From contig OY754468.1 in the NCBI GenBank assembly GCA_963575645.1, positions 11,222,001 to 11,286,000 of the forward strand: a stretch of DNA of 64,000 bases, given 5' to 3'. The position numbers and the translations under genes are program-made. This document shows positions 30,652-40,903 of the stretch, piece by piece (position 1 is the first letter of the stretch; each line of letters starts with the position of its first letter). The notes beneath the pieces are model-generated. The model searched no databases, was not told the DNA's origin, and saw only the letters and a list, made by a program, of their open reading frames with translations. This stretch comes from Xanthostigma xanthostigma (lineage: Eukaryota; Arthropoda; Insecta; Raphidioptera; Raphidiidae).

Positions 30652-31050
30652 CATATATTTAAAAATTTACTATACGAATCATTGTCTATCAATGTGCGGT
30701 GAGCGAAAGCAACAAAACCTATCGAAAATATATCTGCGTTTCTTTCTTCGATGTAATTCCCTGACTTCTCCGATGATAGGATTGGTTGATGCACTTGCAT
30801 TCAATCTGAATAAAGTATCTCTGTTTCAAAAACGTTGTCTTTTTCTATGACGTTAACATGGGCGTACCCAGCTTTTGGTCCAGGAGAGAGCAAATTAGAA
30901 ATTTCTTAGGCCGGGTCCCTCGTGCTTGTTTTGCCCTCCTGGATACGCCAGTGCTTACGGCGTAAAAAAAGACAGAAGTATATTATGTTTGCACCCTAAT
31001 GGTTCGATTGCGATTTTATTCCTATGCTCAGTATAAAATAAAAGTATATG
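30652..31050 (+). repeat. Unclassified ~390-bp repeat R2, copy 1
   Basis: Opens CATATAT, carries TCAATGTGCGGTGAGCGAAA, GAAAATATATCTGCGT, CTTTCTTCGATGTAATTCCC, TCTATGACGTTAACATGGGC and GGATACGCCAGTGCTTACGG, and closes AATAAAAGTATATG. Copies 2 and 3 (35359, 44855) are in the same orientation. No pol III boxes, TIR or reading frame was found. I do not recognise the family. Confidence 0.7.
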
Positions 31051-32097
31051 GATATCATGTATTTTTTTAAAGAACCAATGTACTAACACCTTGGAGCGAA
31101 GGGATTGAGCTGCTCTAAGGACGTGACGTAACGAATTGAAACAAAAAGATGTTTAAACAGCGCGACAGTAAAAACTTATCGTAGTTTTCTTTTTTTTTTG
31201 TTGTATCAAAATTGCACATACCTTACAATTGCGTTTTGTAGTTGAAAAGTAAAGAAAAGAATATTACCTGAAACAGAGAAAAAAAATAAATTAGAATTTA
31301 TATTAAACAAACAGCCTTCGGCGGTGCAGGCGTTAAGCTGCCATAAATAGCAATTACGTTCGGATTTATGACACTGGAAAATATTGTTTAATTATAAATA
31401 CAAACATTAATAACATGGAATGGATTTAATTATATATCAACAAGCGACGAAAAGCTAAACAATTGAACAAAAATTCACTCTAAAATAATCAATATTTTTT
31501 TAAGTTTTATTAATACGAATGACCTTTTTTTAGCAACCTAACTTAAAAAATTAAAAAAAAAACAAAGTCCTTTCATTTTCGCAACAAAAAAGACTTTTTT
31601 TGTTTGTTGTGGCTGGGTGTCTTGCGTTCCTGATGAATCCTGAGGCGGAGGAGTAATTACCCCCTGTACCCCCTCATATCTACGCCCTTGTATGCGTCAA
31701 CTTTTCTCTTGAAAATTATTTGCGAAATTCTCGACAATTTAACTACGTTCCCGCTTGACCGTTTTCTTTTTTCCGAATAAAAAAAAACTTTTTAAATTAT
31801 TGCCGCGATTCCCACGTCTAGTCAAGAGTTAAAGTAGAGATTTAGCGTTCAGACTAACACAATAAATTATTCATTCGAATAGCATATAGATACATAGTGT
31901 AAAAGTACCACGAGAGATAGCTCTCTCCTGTTTATTCAATTAATTTCATTTATATAGAGCTTGCTCTTGGGAAACCTTAGAACAACTTATAGTAGGAGAG
32001 AACTATCAAACATTTTTTTCATTAATATTTCGATATTAAAAAAAAAACTCAAACTTAATTCTATTACAAACTAATTAGGTACTAATTAATTTTCATA
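31051..32097. other. 1-kb AT-rich spacer
   Basis: Carries a solitary hAT-like right end at 31678 (TATCTACGCCCTTG, family of 5751). The remainder is homopolymer-rich with no frame or repeat match. Confidence 0.35.
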
Positions 32098-32215
32098 TTT
32101 TTTAGCTCAATTCTGAAGATGCTCCAAATTCGGACCGAAACGGAATTCTATTGAATTATAATTTTTGTCAATATATTGTCTGAAAAACTGGTCGATAATT
32201 AATTAGTGTATTTGC
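32098..32215 (+). mobile_element. Foldback PLE-like copy, one-armed
   Basis: Keeps the apex TCTGAAGATGCTCC, GGACCGAAACGG and one arm (TGTCAATATATTGTCTG, GGTCGATAATT). The CTGAAGA and GAAAC boxes are both intact here and read in the plus direction. Confidence 0.55.
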
Positions 32216-32249
32216 TATAACGCACTGACACTCTTGGCGTCGGTGGGAT

Positions 32250-32304
32250 GGCGGGACCAAAACAACAACTTCTAAGTCTTAGAAGTTGTTGTTTTGGTCC
32301 CGCC
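32250..32304. repeat. Perfect 55-bp palindrome (27-bp arms, 1-base loop)
   Basis: GGCGGGACCAAAACAACAAC is followed by TTCTAAG, a single T, and the exact complement back to GTCCCGCC. There is no mismatch in 27 pairs. Such tight palindromes are unstable in replication; it lies 20 bases before the hairpin element at 32324. Confidence 0.8.
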
Positions 32305-32323
32305 TAAGTAATAATAAAAATAA

Positions 32324-32692
32324 TTTTAAATAATTATGAATAACGGGAATACGGACACATAGGTATAATTCTTTTCTTTTTATTGCTTACGTTTTATCAA
32401 AAATATTGACTTTGTAAAAATTGACATAATTGAGATTTTTCTAAAGTGGAAATTAAATTATAATTTTTTATGTTAAACTTTATTTTTCTAATTTAAAAAA
32501 TTGTCTTTTGGTAATGTATATTTTTTTTATAATTTTTATTTAAATTTGTTTTGTAATTAATAATTTTGTTATATCCATTTTTACAGAGCTTTGACAAAGT
32601 CAATATTTTTGATGAAACGTAAGCAATAAAAAGAAAAGAATTATACCTATGTGTCCGCATTCCCGTTATTCATAATTATTTAAAATAAACAT
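32324..32692. mobile_element. Inverted-repeat element, ~95-bp arms
   Basis: AATTATGAATAACGGGAATA, GGACACATAGGTATAATTC and TTGCTTACGTTTTATCAAAA on the left have exact or near-exact complements at 32594-32690. The ~170-base centre is AT-rich. The right arm apex TTTGATGAAACGTAAGC has the form of a decayed ribozyme-like box. Confidence 0.7.
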
Positions 32693-33346
32693 TACGGTGG
32701 AAAATAATAATAAAAATAATGCAGTCACAGAAATATATACAAGAAATATTTATCCAAGCGTTCTAGAAATTTATATCCGAACTCAATGATTTATGTCATT
32801 CAACTGTGTGTACACTGTCGCGCGACTGTTTTTATATGCCTGGGGTACCCATTATAGCTTTTTCTCGAATGTTCAAAACCCTTCTCTACCTGCTTCTACT
32901 AATACGCACACTGTCAGTGGCGTGCGTAACAATATATTAGATTTTAGAAAATAGACGCTCGTCAACTGGGATCATTGATTATTCGAAACGTAATTCGCTC
33001 TGCGTCCGCAGCACGCTGACAACCATTTAAATCGATCGGGAGTTTTTACAATGAAGGAAGCAGACCAACATAATTCCGTGTCGGCGTGACGTGACGTAAC
33101 TATAGGATATGGTGGCCTGGCACTAGAGATGGGAATAATCGATCATTTTAATAATCGAATGATTAAATTCGAAATTAGTCCTTTGCATGATGTTCGATAA
33201 TAATATGTGTGAATTTTTTTTAATAAACGCATCTATATTGAATCAGATAGTCAGGTGCCACTTGAAGGCCATTGCTAACTCAAGCGTGACACCAAACCTG
33301 ATTTAGGAATTTGCATAAGAGAACTTAAAGAGTTTTGGCAGAACAC

Positions 33347-33690
33347 AACAAAGTAACTTAACTGTGGGTGCCGGGACACTGGAATCGAAGGCAACGAAGA
33401 AGCTGATGAGCTGGTTAGGAAAGGATGGTCAACTTCCATGCATTGGCCGAGAACCTGCCCTGGGAGTATCCAAAAGCACAGTACGGGGTCAAATAAGTGA
33501 CTGGATTAAAAATCAGCACAAGACATATTGTAATCGAATTTTCGGGTAGCAACACGGCAAGGCTTTAATTAAAGGGCTATCTCGAAAGATGAATGAAGAA
33601 CTACTACAACTCAGTAGGAACAATCTTCGTCTCGTTGTAGGCCTCCTGATAGGACACTTGAATGTTTTGAAGGCAAAAGTCTTCAGTGGC
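33347..33690 (+). pseudogene. LINE RNase H domain remnant (R1/Jockey-type)
   Basis: Frame pieces read NKVT-stop-LWVPGH, then GIEGNEEADELVRKG, then IGREPALGVSKSTVRGQISD and, after an in-frame stop, LSRNNLRLVVGLLIGHL. The WVPGH.G..GNE.AD motif and the L.R..LR.VVGLLTGH tail are the C-terminal RNase H end of R1/Jockey-type LINE ORF2. Two frame changes and two in-frame stops show it is dead. It lies in the outer hAT-like element. Confidence 0.8.
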
Positions 33691-33924
33691 AAAATGGCCC
33701 CAAAAAAACGCAATTATTAATATGATATTTGCATTTATTCGCTAACGTTTCAAATAAATCATCATAATATTAGTAATTGCATTTCTTTCTTAGATCCTTT
33801 TGTCTTCAAAACATTCAACAGCTAATTTTGGTTCGCTAGTTTTTATTATTTTTTTTATATCAATGACATTCAGTTGGCGAGGTCTGGGGCAGGACAGCGT
33901 CTTCCTACCGGGTCCACTATTTGT

Positions 33925-34410
33925 CAGTCCCAGATTAATCATTAAACAGAGTAGGCAACTGCCTAGGGGTCCCGCAACGAATAGGGGCCCGTGCACACAC
34001 CAAGAAAAAAAATTTTTCATTGAACGAACATTTTATTTAAACATTTGTATGAAATTTCCCAACAACAATACTATTTTCTTTCGTTGTTTACTGTAATTTA
34101 TTGCATTTAACAAGATAAAATTTAAAATAACTACGTCACGTCTCATTTCTCTTTCCTGACCCATCAAAAAACCTGGATCATCAATTATCTATAACCTATT
34201 CATTAAGACCATTTCAATAAAGCTAACGAGTCAGGTAAGGCGATGCTGCAGCATCTAGTCAAAGTAATCATGTTGTTACAATATCACATAAGATATTGAA
34301 GTAACAGGATGCCTGGAGCCGATCATCTGGAAGTTACTCAGATGCCTTCATCAACTTGAAAAGACCCGATTGCATTGCCTAGGGGCCCGAACAGGGTTAA
34401 TCCGGCCCTG
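33925..34410. mobile_element. hAT element nested inside the hAT-like element at 33124
   Basis: Ends CAGTCCCAGATTAAT and the complement of TTAATCCGGCCCTG agree at 11 of 15. Duplication CTATTTGT (33917-33924) versus CTAGTTGT (34411-34418) is 7/8. The TGCCTAGGGG..CCCG block occurs near both ends. Related to the element at 15852 by its CCGGATT end. Confidence 0.8.
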
Positions 34411-34488
34411 CTAGTTGTGTTTAACCTCTCGAGATATTTTTATAATCGAGCAGTTTCGATTATTTCCACTCGAAAGTGCTCGTCACTA

Positions 34489-34884
34489 GCTGGCAATTCG
34501 TTCCTCGGTTAGGTTGGCATTACACAATAATGAATATCTAAAGTATGGCCGATATTGTGTTGGCATACTGTGTGTCGGCGGCGGCGTCAGCTTTAATGGC
34601 GTGCATGGCGTCCGTGTCTAGACCGACAGACGCCGGGGGCGGAGCGTCCCGCCATCCCCCGTCGACCGATACAGGGTGTATTTTTATTTACTATATATGC
34701 GAAAAAACACAATAACACATTCGCTATAAGGAAGCTTCAGACGATACAATAATAAAATCAATACTGTGATAATGTTTTGTTGTCACAGTATGTGTGCAGG
34801 TGTGCTTGCGTTAACGAACCAGATTGACGACTCTATTCGTAAACTAGTCTTTACCCGCGGACTCGCTTGCGTTAATGTTGGACA
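34489..34884. other. Spacer with a GC-rich block
   Basis: 34560-34680 is strikingly GC-rich (GTCGGCGGCGGCGTCAGC, GACGCCGGGGGCGGAGCG) for this window. No frame longer than 60 codons with any motif crosses it and no TATA/initiator arrangement stands out. Confidence 0.35.
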
Positions 34885-35014
34885 CACGAAAGCTCATGGA
34901 ATTAAAAAACAAAATTCCAGCCAATTGGGCGACAGGACCATTCTAACTTCAAAATGTTGACATTTGATATGGTATAAAATTTCTGGTATCGCGTTAGGTG
35001 ACGCGGGTAATGGC
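34885..35014 (+). mobile_element. Helitron-like 3' end fragment (pair with 18339)
   Basis: Contains CCAGCCAATTGGGCGACAGG, ATATGGTATAAAATTTCTGG and ends GACGCGGGTAATGGCTGG. The terminal CTAG has mutated to CTGG. Reversed match to 18339-18470. Confidence 0.45.
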
Positions 35015-35358
35015 TGGTATTTAATATCATATTTGTTATTCGTTGCCATGGTTACCTACTTAATATGTTCCACGTTTATTTCTGACAGATCTACAAAACA
35101 ATTATTTTCGAAATATTTCCGATATTATAAAGTTTAGAAACAAAAATAGAACGAAACTTTCTAGAAGAAATAAATGGAATAATAAGCCGTTATGAAAAGT
35201 ATACCGTTATCATATAAAAAACACTGTTATAGTAATCAAGACAACCAGCGCTAGAAAACTAGTACTCAAATCTAGCAGCAAATCCAGTCTCGTGTGAAGC
35301 GGCCTTCAGGAAACCGGAACTTCACATTGAAAATTCGGAACGTGTCCTAATCCTGGAT

Positions 35359-35756
35359 CATATATCTATTAACTAACTATATGAATCAGTGCCTATCTAC
35401 TCAATGTGCGGTGAGTGAACGCAACAAAGCGTATCGAAAATATATCTGCGTCTCTTTCTTCGATGTAATTCCCTGATTTCTCCGATGATAGGATTGCTTG
35501 ATTGCTTGCATTTAATCTGAATAAAATATCTCTGTTTCAAAAGCTTTGTGTTTTTCTATGACGTTGACACGTGCGTATCCAGCTTTTGGCCCAGGAGGGG
35601 GCAAATCAGAAATTTCTTAAGCCCCCGTGCTGGTTTTGCCTTCTTGGATACGCCAGTGCTTACGGCGTAAAAAAAGACAGAAGTATATGTTTGCACCCTA
35701 ATAGTTCGAGTGCGATTTTATTTTATTGCTCAGTATAGAATAAAAGTATGTATATG
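35359..35756 (+). repeat. Unclassified ~390-bp repeat R2, copy 2
   Basis: Same orientation and extent as 30652. Distinguishing words: AATGTGCGGTGAGTGAAC, GTATCCAGCTTTTGGCCC, AGGAGGGGGCAAATCAGAAA. Upstream sits AGCGCTAGAAAACTAG, related to 26755-26815. Confidence 0.7.
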
Positions 35757-36770
35757 GTATCCAATCATCTATCTGTTTGATATGTCAGATTGAGGCGAGT
35801 TCGTAAGCGGGATTAGAGAGAGGGCGAACCGGCATAATGTCGTCAAACAGTAGTAATTACGTTCAAACTTCGGGTTGTGTTGTGTTGACCCACTGGCACA
35901 CTGTGTGTGTGTGTGTGTGATGTTGTGTGTGTGAGTGTGTGTTTCCATGGATGGCGTGATGTGCGCGCAAGGTACCGCATATACCGGGTGGCCATATTAA
36001 TTGTAACAGTGTCACGACTACTGCTATACTATATTTAGTTTCAAATCGAAGTATAATACGCGCCACGGATCTAAAAGGTTCTGAAGACAGTCACAAACAG
36101 CGTCGCAAAGGCACATTTTTAGAGCCGTCGATACTCCCATCACCTTCCAGCTACCTGCACGGAACTTGCGCTCGTCGGTGATTGTCCGGGCTCGCTCGTT
36201 GCCTTTGTCACTTGTCGCTTTCCTGCTTTAAAGTACGGTCGAGTACGCTATTGTCAAGTTGTTATTGCTATGTTAGTTTTGTTGATTTACGCGTTTGTAG
36301 TTTTTCAACAGACTGTACAAGCGCAAGCCTGCATTCGCATCTAACTTCCGAGGATTTTAGATTCGTGGCGCGTACTATAATAAATGTGCGTTGGTCAGTA
36401 CTTTTCTCGATTTGATTGGCCGGTCGGAATAATCGAGCGGCATGTATTTTTACCACTCGCTTTTCGTGTATGTCGGGCGGAACTTTGTAATTGATTTTAA
36501 ACTAACTTTCAGATGAGATAGAGACTTGAAATTTTTAACATAACTCAGAATTATATGACAATACGAGAAAATAATAAAAGAAATAAAGAAATTTTAATAA
36601 ATACATATAAATATTATTTAATTAAGAGGATAATGGATCAATTAATAAAAATTCTGTTAAGCAGTATTTTCAATTGCTTGATTCATTATCCTCTTAAAAA
36701 ATAATAATTATAATAATTACTGGATCTGAAACACATAATTTATTCTTACTTGTTTACCGTTGTAAGGCAC
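35757..36770. other. 1-kb spacer with TG microsatellite and small hairpin
   Basis: (TG)n occupies 35901-35940. An imperfect hairpin at 36641-36706 (AAGAGGATAATGGATCAAT/ATTGCTTGATTCATTATCCTC) is the only structure. Overlapping short frames at 36182-36456 have no motif. Confidence 0.4.
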
Positions 36771-36775
36771 ATAGA

Positions 36776-36845
36776 AGTCACTGCTCAGTTGGTTAGAGCG
36801 CATTGCTAATGACGCGAAGGTCGCGGGTTCGATTCCCCATTCGAC
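36776..36845 (+). tRNA. tRNA-Ile(AAT)-like pseudo-tRNA
   Basis: GCTCAGTTGGTTAGAGCG is an exact D arm, the anticodon loop CTAATGA gives AAT, and AAGGTCGCGGGTTCGATTCC is variable loop plus T arm of tRNA-Ile. But acceptor and anticodon stems do not pair, so it is a tRNA-derived relic, perhaps a SINE head (an AT-rich tail follows). Confidence 0.55.
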
Positions 36846-38250
36846 ATATTATACTATTTTTATTTTTTTACGATGTATTTTTATTTTCTTTTTTACTAAA
36901 AAGTTTAAAAATAATAATACCAAATAAAAAACAGTTTTAATATACCGCGTTTTTAAAGCGAACTAAAAAGTGTAAAATCATTTCTTTAAAGACAGATTTG
37001 TAGGATTTGAAACGTAAAACGTAGGGCGAATTATAAACGAAAAACTTTTTTGTTTTCAATTTGTTTCCCTCTGGGACCAAAATTCAAAAATCCGGCTCCG
37101 TCAGGATCTGTCCCATGTCCTATATTATAAGTGTGCCAAATTGTACTTTCTAGTGTTAATGAATTTTTATGTGGCTGATAGCTTTATAATTTTATCTTGT
37201 ATTTCGTTGACGTGTTAAATAGATGCATGACCAAACAAATATCTATCTGTCTATCTAAAAAGTTATTGACCTCTTTAAGAGTTAACTCTCATAACAGATT
37301 GTCTCTTTCCAAAGATCGATGTGCAATATCTCATTATAAAGATAGTTTTTTATTAGTACCTTTGAGTTATGTACTATTGGTATGGTACTCACTACGATAA
37401 ATGTTTGCAATATAAAGGTGCCAAATACGATTTTACGAAATAAAAAATAATCTGAATGGAATTTAACAGTTTTTCATTATTACCTAATCGCCTATATATA
37501 TATATAAAATTTCATCTATGAATTGAAAATTAATAAGGTAAAAGATCTGTAAAAGATTCGCCAAAAACTAACGGATACGGATCTTTCTTCTCCCTCGGAT
37601 TTCCGCGGATACGGATACAGATACGGATATCCGGCACATCACTAGTAATTATATATGTAGATTTTCGTTACAGATTTTTCTTACGATTTTTTTTCTAGTC
37701 CTCTCCATTTACATCTATAACGTCCCATAAAAAAAGTTTCCTCTTAATTCTGCACCCGAACAAACTTCACACAGCTAGCGAGGTTTACCTACGAAATACG
37801 AAACGGCGGTTTTGGAGTGACGTGACGTGAGAAACGAGCCACCACCGCCGCTATATGTACAGACAAGAAGTCAGCCATAATAGCTGCAGGATTGCCACTC
37901 TTGTAAAGTTTAGATGCGTGCCGATGCTTCGTGAACTACCACACGCTTCACGATTTCTTCCGTGAATTGGCTCTTTTAACAACAGCATAGAGAGCCGTGA
38001 GCTTCGAATGTTGGTTTTATTTTTGTAGTCGTCTCGCTTTAGAAACGAGTTTTCATCCGTAACACGTGACCATTCACTTCGGCGAAGATTAATTGAGTTT
38101 TGATACAGTTAACCCCTTCACTACCGCGCTGCAAACGGTTGCCTCGCGGCGTGTGCATGAGAGAAAACCGTTATGCAAGCGTGCGTTTGCGTCAATTAAG
38201 TTTTAACAATGATCTGTTATCATGGCTCTCAAACTTCTGCCCGCGTGGTG
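36846..38250. other. 1.4-kb spacer with a hAT-like right end
   Basis: TATCCGGCACATCACTA at 37629-37645 preceded by repeated GGATACGGATA words is a probable hAT right terminus; no left partner found. 36950-37030 shares GCGAACTAAAAAGTG and GGATTTGAAACG with 41046-41115. (TA)n at 37493-37506. Confidence 0.35.
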
Positions 38251-38611
38251 TATACTATTTTTCATCATACCTCGATCGAAAGTGCGCATACTTTCGGTGT
38301 CGATTGTAAGGCAGAGAGTCTAACATTTATTTCTTGGTGGGGATTACACGCACCAATGCGGGAAGTTCGTCCGTTCGGGCGGTAGTAAAGCAAAAACAAC
38401 AACCAATCAACTGGTGTTTAGATGTCGTTTCCATAGTAACCCTATTACATTTTAGCTAATTGTCGCGAACAGCTGTCATTCGTGTTTTTACGTATAACCT
38501 CAAAGCTGATTGCTTGGAATTTATCTGTGTTTTTATGTAATTATTAAGTAATTAATTAATTAATGTATTTAATAAGCGTGCTTACGACCGAGGTATGAAG
38601 AAAAAGTAATT
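38251..38611. mobile_element. MITE family Y copy 3
   Basis: Left CATCATACCTCGATCGAAAG and right CGACCGAGGTATGAAGAAAA are inverted. The interior tracks 9612-9909 closely (GTTTCCATAGTAACCCTATT, GCGAACAGCTGTCATTCG), with an extra AAGCAAAAACAACAACC segment. Confidence 0.7.
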
Positions 38612-38698
38612 AATTATTTTATTTTAACAGTCGGTCGTTTTATGACTTCTTTAAAAATTGCGCCATTTTTGACATCGGATTTTGTTTATAGTGTTATC

Positions 38699-39378
38699 AG
38701 TCCAGTCAAAATAAACATTTCAATTTACGATAATTCGCATAGAGCTGAAAATTGGAACAGATTACACTATTACAAATACAATATCAAAAGTCCCCACCGA
38801 TCCTACATCTGCTTCAAATAATTTATTCAAGGTCAAAGGTCAAAAGTATCGGTTTCTTGCATTTTTCTCGTATACAGTAAATGTTATCTAAAAATAGGTC
38901 AGACAAAAGTTGTAGATCGTGCAATTATCTACAAGAATTGTTCTTATACTTTTTTTCCTTACGAATCACCATTCTTTTGAAATGGTGATTTCATACATCG
39001 AAAATACTAATATGCATATTAATATTTAACGTTATTTTTAATAAATACGTTCTGTACGTACATAGACATTTTGGTCCCATATCTCAGGAATAATGCTTCG
39101 TAGGAAAAAAAGTATAAGAACAGTTTTTGTAGACAATTGCATGATCTACAACTTTTGTCTGACCTATTTTTATATAACATTTACCGTTCACGAGAAAACT
39201 GCAAAAAACCGATACTTTCGACCTTTGACCTTGAATAATTTTTTTAGCAGATGTAGGATCGGTTGGGACTTTTTATATTTCATTTGTAATAGTGTACCTA
39301 AGACCTGTATCAATTTTCAGCTCTACGCGAATAATAGTAAACCTACCGCTATTTTTATATGTCTATTTTGACCGGACT
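38699..39378. mobile_element. 680-bp element that is almost entirely inverted repeat (~265-bp arms)
   Basis: AGTCCAGTCAAAATAAACAT at the left mirrors ATGTCTATTTTGACCGGACT at the right; CCGATCCTACATCTGC mirrors GCAGATGTAGGATCGG; AGGTCAGACAAAAGTTGTAG mirrors CTACAACTTTTGTCTGACCT. A ~140-base centre separates them. Arm divergence is roughly 10-15%. A MITE of long-TIR type; if transcribed it would form long dsRNA. Confidence 0.75.
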
Positions 39379-40005
39379 AAATATATTATATAAGTATTAT
39401 ACGGAATAGTGTATACTGTATACCATAAAGTATAAGTACTACGTATAGGTGGGTTAGATATAGTAGAGGCTTTATTTCATGTGTACATAAACAATCATAT
39501 CTTGATTATGAGGGGTTGAATGTACAGCTCTCGCTACTGAATGGAAATAATAATTATAAGGCTTTGGCTTTGTGCACAGATTCGTATATACGAACGAGGT
39601 CATAATAATACACTAGATACCGAGCGTCCACTTTTATGAGTCCATTTACATTACGTATCAAAGCCGAGAGATAATAACACGACGCAAAATCACGTGGGAT
39701 TTTCATGTCTGCTTATTACCCGTGTGGAAAAATCGTCGAGTCTTGTAGTGATGTGTCCACATGACTCTTTATCGGGAGCTGGCTCCATGCGCTCCGCTCA
39801 CTAAAAAGAGTCGTTCAAAGGAGCGACACTAGACAGTACCAACTACACAAGCGTGCAGACTGCAGAAGTGTGAACTGTCATCATAATATATGCTCAGGAG
39901 TTACGTAGCATTGCACAGCACAATACACACACTCAGATCTGAGCTCATTTTAATATGATTTTGATCTTATATTACCTATTCGTATTTCGGATAAACTATA
40001 AAGTA

Positions 40006-40573
40006 CTAGCGCGGTCCCGTCCGATTTCATCCGGGTGTAAAAGAACGAATGGGGAGTATACACATTCTTCTTAGTTTACCGAGATGAATGTTGTGTCCAA
40101 ATTTCATGATGATCGGAGTTACCGTTCAAAAGTTTTTGTCGATAAAAAGCAGCATTTAAACTTTTTTTAATTAATTATTATTTAAAATTAAAATAAATTT
40201 AAATGTAAGCCTTAGAAGAAAGCAATGTAGAAAATAAAAAAAAATAAATAAAAATATATTCGCCCAACGTGGGGCTCGAACCCACGACCCTGATATTGAC
40301 AGTCGCATGCTCTACCGATTGTGCCACCTGAGGTTGTGTTCTCACAACGCTAATATGAGTAGAGTATATCTAGTTAGTGCATTTCACATGAATAGAAGCT
40401 TATTTTTGAGATACATTTTGCAACATTTTTCATTAAAGCGTAATATTATATAGCCTACAGTCTTCCTCGATAAATAGGCTATCCGACAATTTTTTTTTTC
40501 AATTTGAACCAGTAGTTCCTGAGATTAGCACGTTCAAACAAACAAACTCTTCAGCTTTATATATTAGTATAGA
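40006..40573 (-). mobile_element. Helitron-like element H4 carrying a tRNA-Lys body
   Basis: On the minus strand TCTATACTAATATATAAAGC begins the copy and GGGACCGCGCTAG ends it, between A and T. It has the same build as H1, including the tRNA-Lys segment with the same flanking words (TAAATGTAAGCCTTAGAAG on one side, GCATTTCAC on the other). Nested inside the hAT-like element at 39746. Confidence 0.65.
40261..40333 (-). tRNA. tRNA-Lys-like sequence inside Helitron-like H4
   Basis: The 3' half, GGGTCGTGGGTTCGAGCCC then CACGTTGGGCG, is a perfect-looking insect tRNA-Lys T arm and acceptor strand. The 5' half (GTGGCACAATCGGTAGAGCA) has lost acceptor pairing and the anticodon loop reads TGTCAAT, so it is no longer a lysine tRNA. 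The intact 3' end is what the primer-binding sites at 24070 onwards complement. Confidence 0.65.
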
Positions 40574-40903
40574 TAATAAAAGCTTAACAATAATGTTTAT
40601 TGTTACAATATTATATCTTTATCATCGACGTCAATGTGAATGGTTTAAGTCACTGTGAACAGTGTGTCATTCAACATTAAACGCCTCAGCAAAGATAACT
40701 CTGTACGTGCAAAGTTCACTAATGTCTCTGTGCCCTGTGCTGTGTGTGCTCTGCAAATGTGCGAATGCAACACAGTACAGAATAGCTCAGCACAGAGCAA
40801 TGGCGCTCGGAGTGAGTCATTCACAAAAAAAAGAGCGACTCGCTCCGCTCCGCGAAAGGAGTCGTTCATTACGAACGACTCTCTCAGGTGCGACACATCA
40901 CTA

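Larger units (their letters stand above)
33124..34488. mobile_element. Outer hAT-like element with weak 8-bp duplication
   Basis: Left TAGAGATGGG and the complement of the right CTCGTCACTA are both YA-G-type hAT ends; flanks CCTGGCAC (33116-33123) and GCTGGCAA (34489-34496) agree at six of eight. Inside are a LINE RNase H fragment and a well-supported hAT. TCGATTATT-type subterminal words occur at both ends. Confidence 0.5.
39746..40903. mobile_element. hAT-like element hosting a Helitron
   Basis: Ends TAGTGATGTGTC and GACACATCACTA are perfect complements over 12 bp, with GAGCGACTCGCTCCGCTCCG-like subterminal words at both ends. Flanks GAGTCTTG and CAGCCATG agree at only five of eight, so the duplication is decayed or one end moved. 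Helitron-like H4 (40006-40573) is inserted in it. Frames at 40645-41030 show no transposase signature. Confidence 0.6.

Noticed and set aside
34560-34680. CpG-rich promoter of a host gene
   Set aside because: GC-rich block but no initiator, TATA or downstream coding evidence.
36776-36845. Functional tRNA-Ile gene
   Set aside because: D arm, anticodon and B box are right, but acceptor and anticodon stems do not pair.
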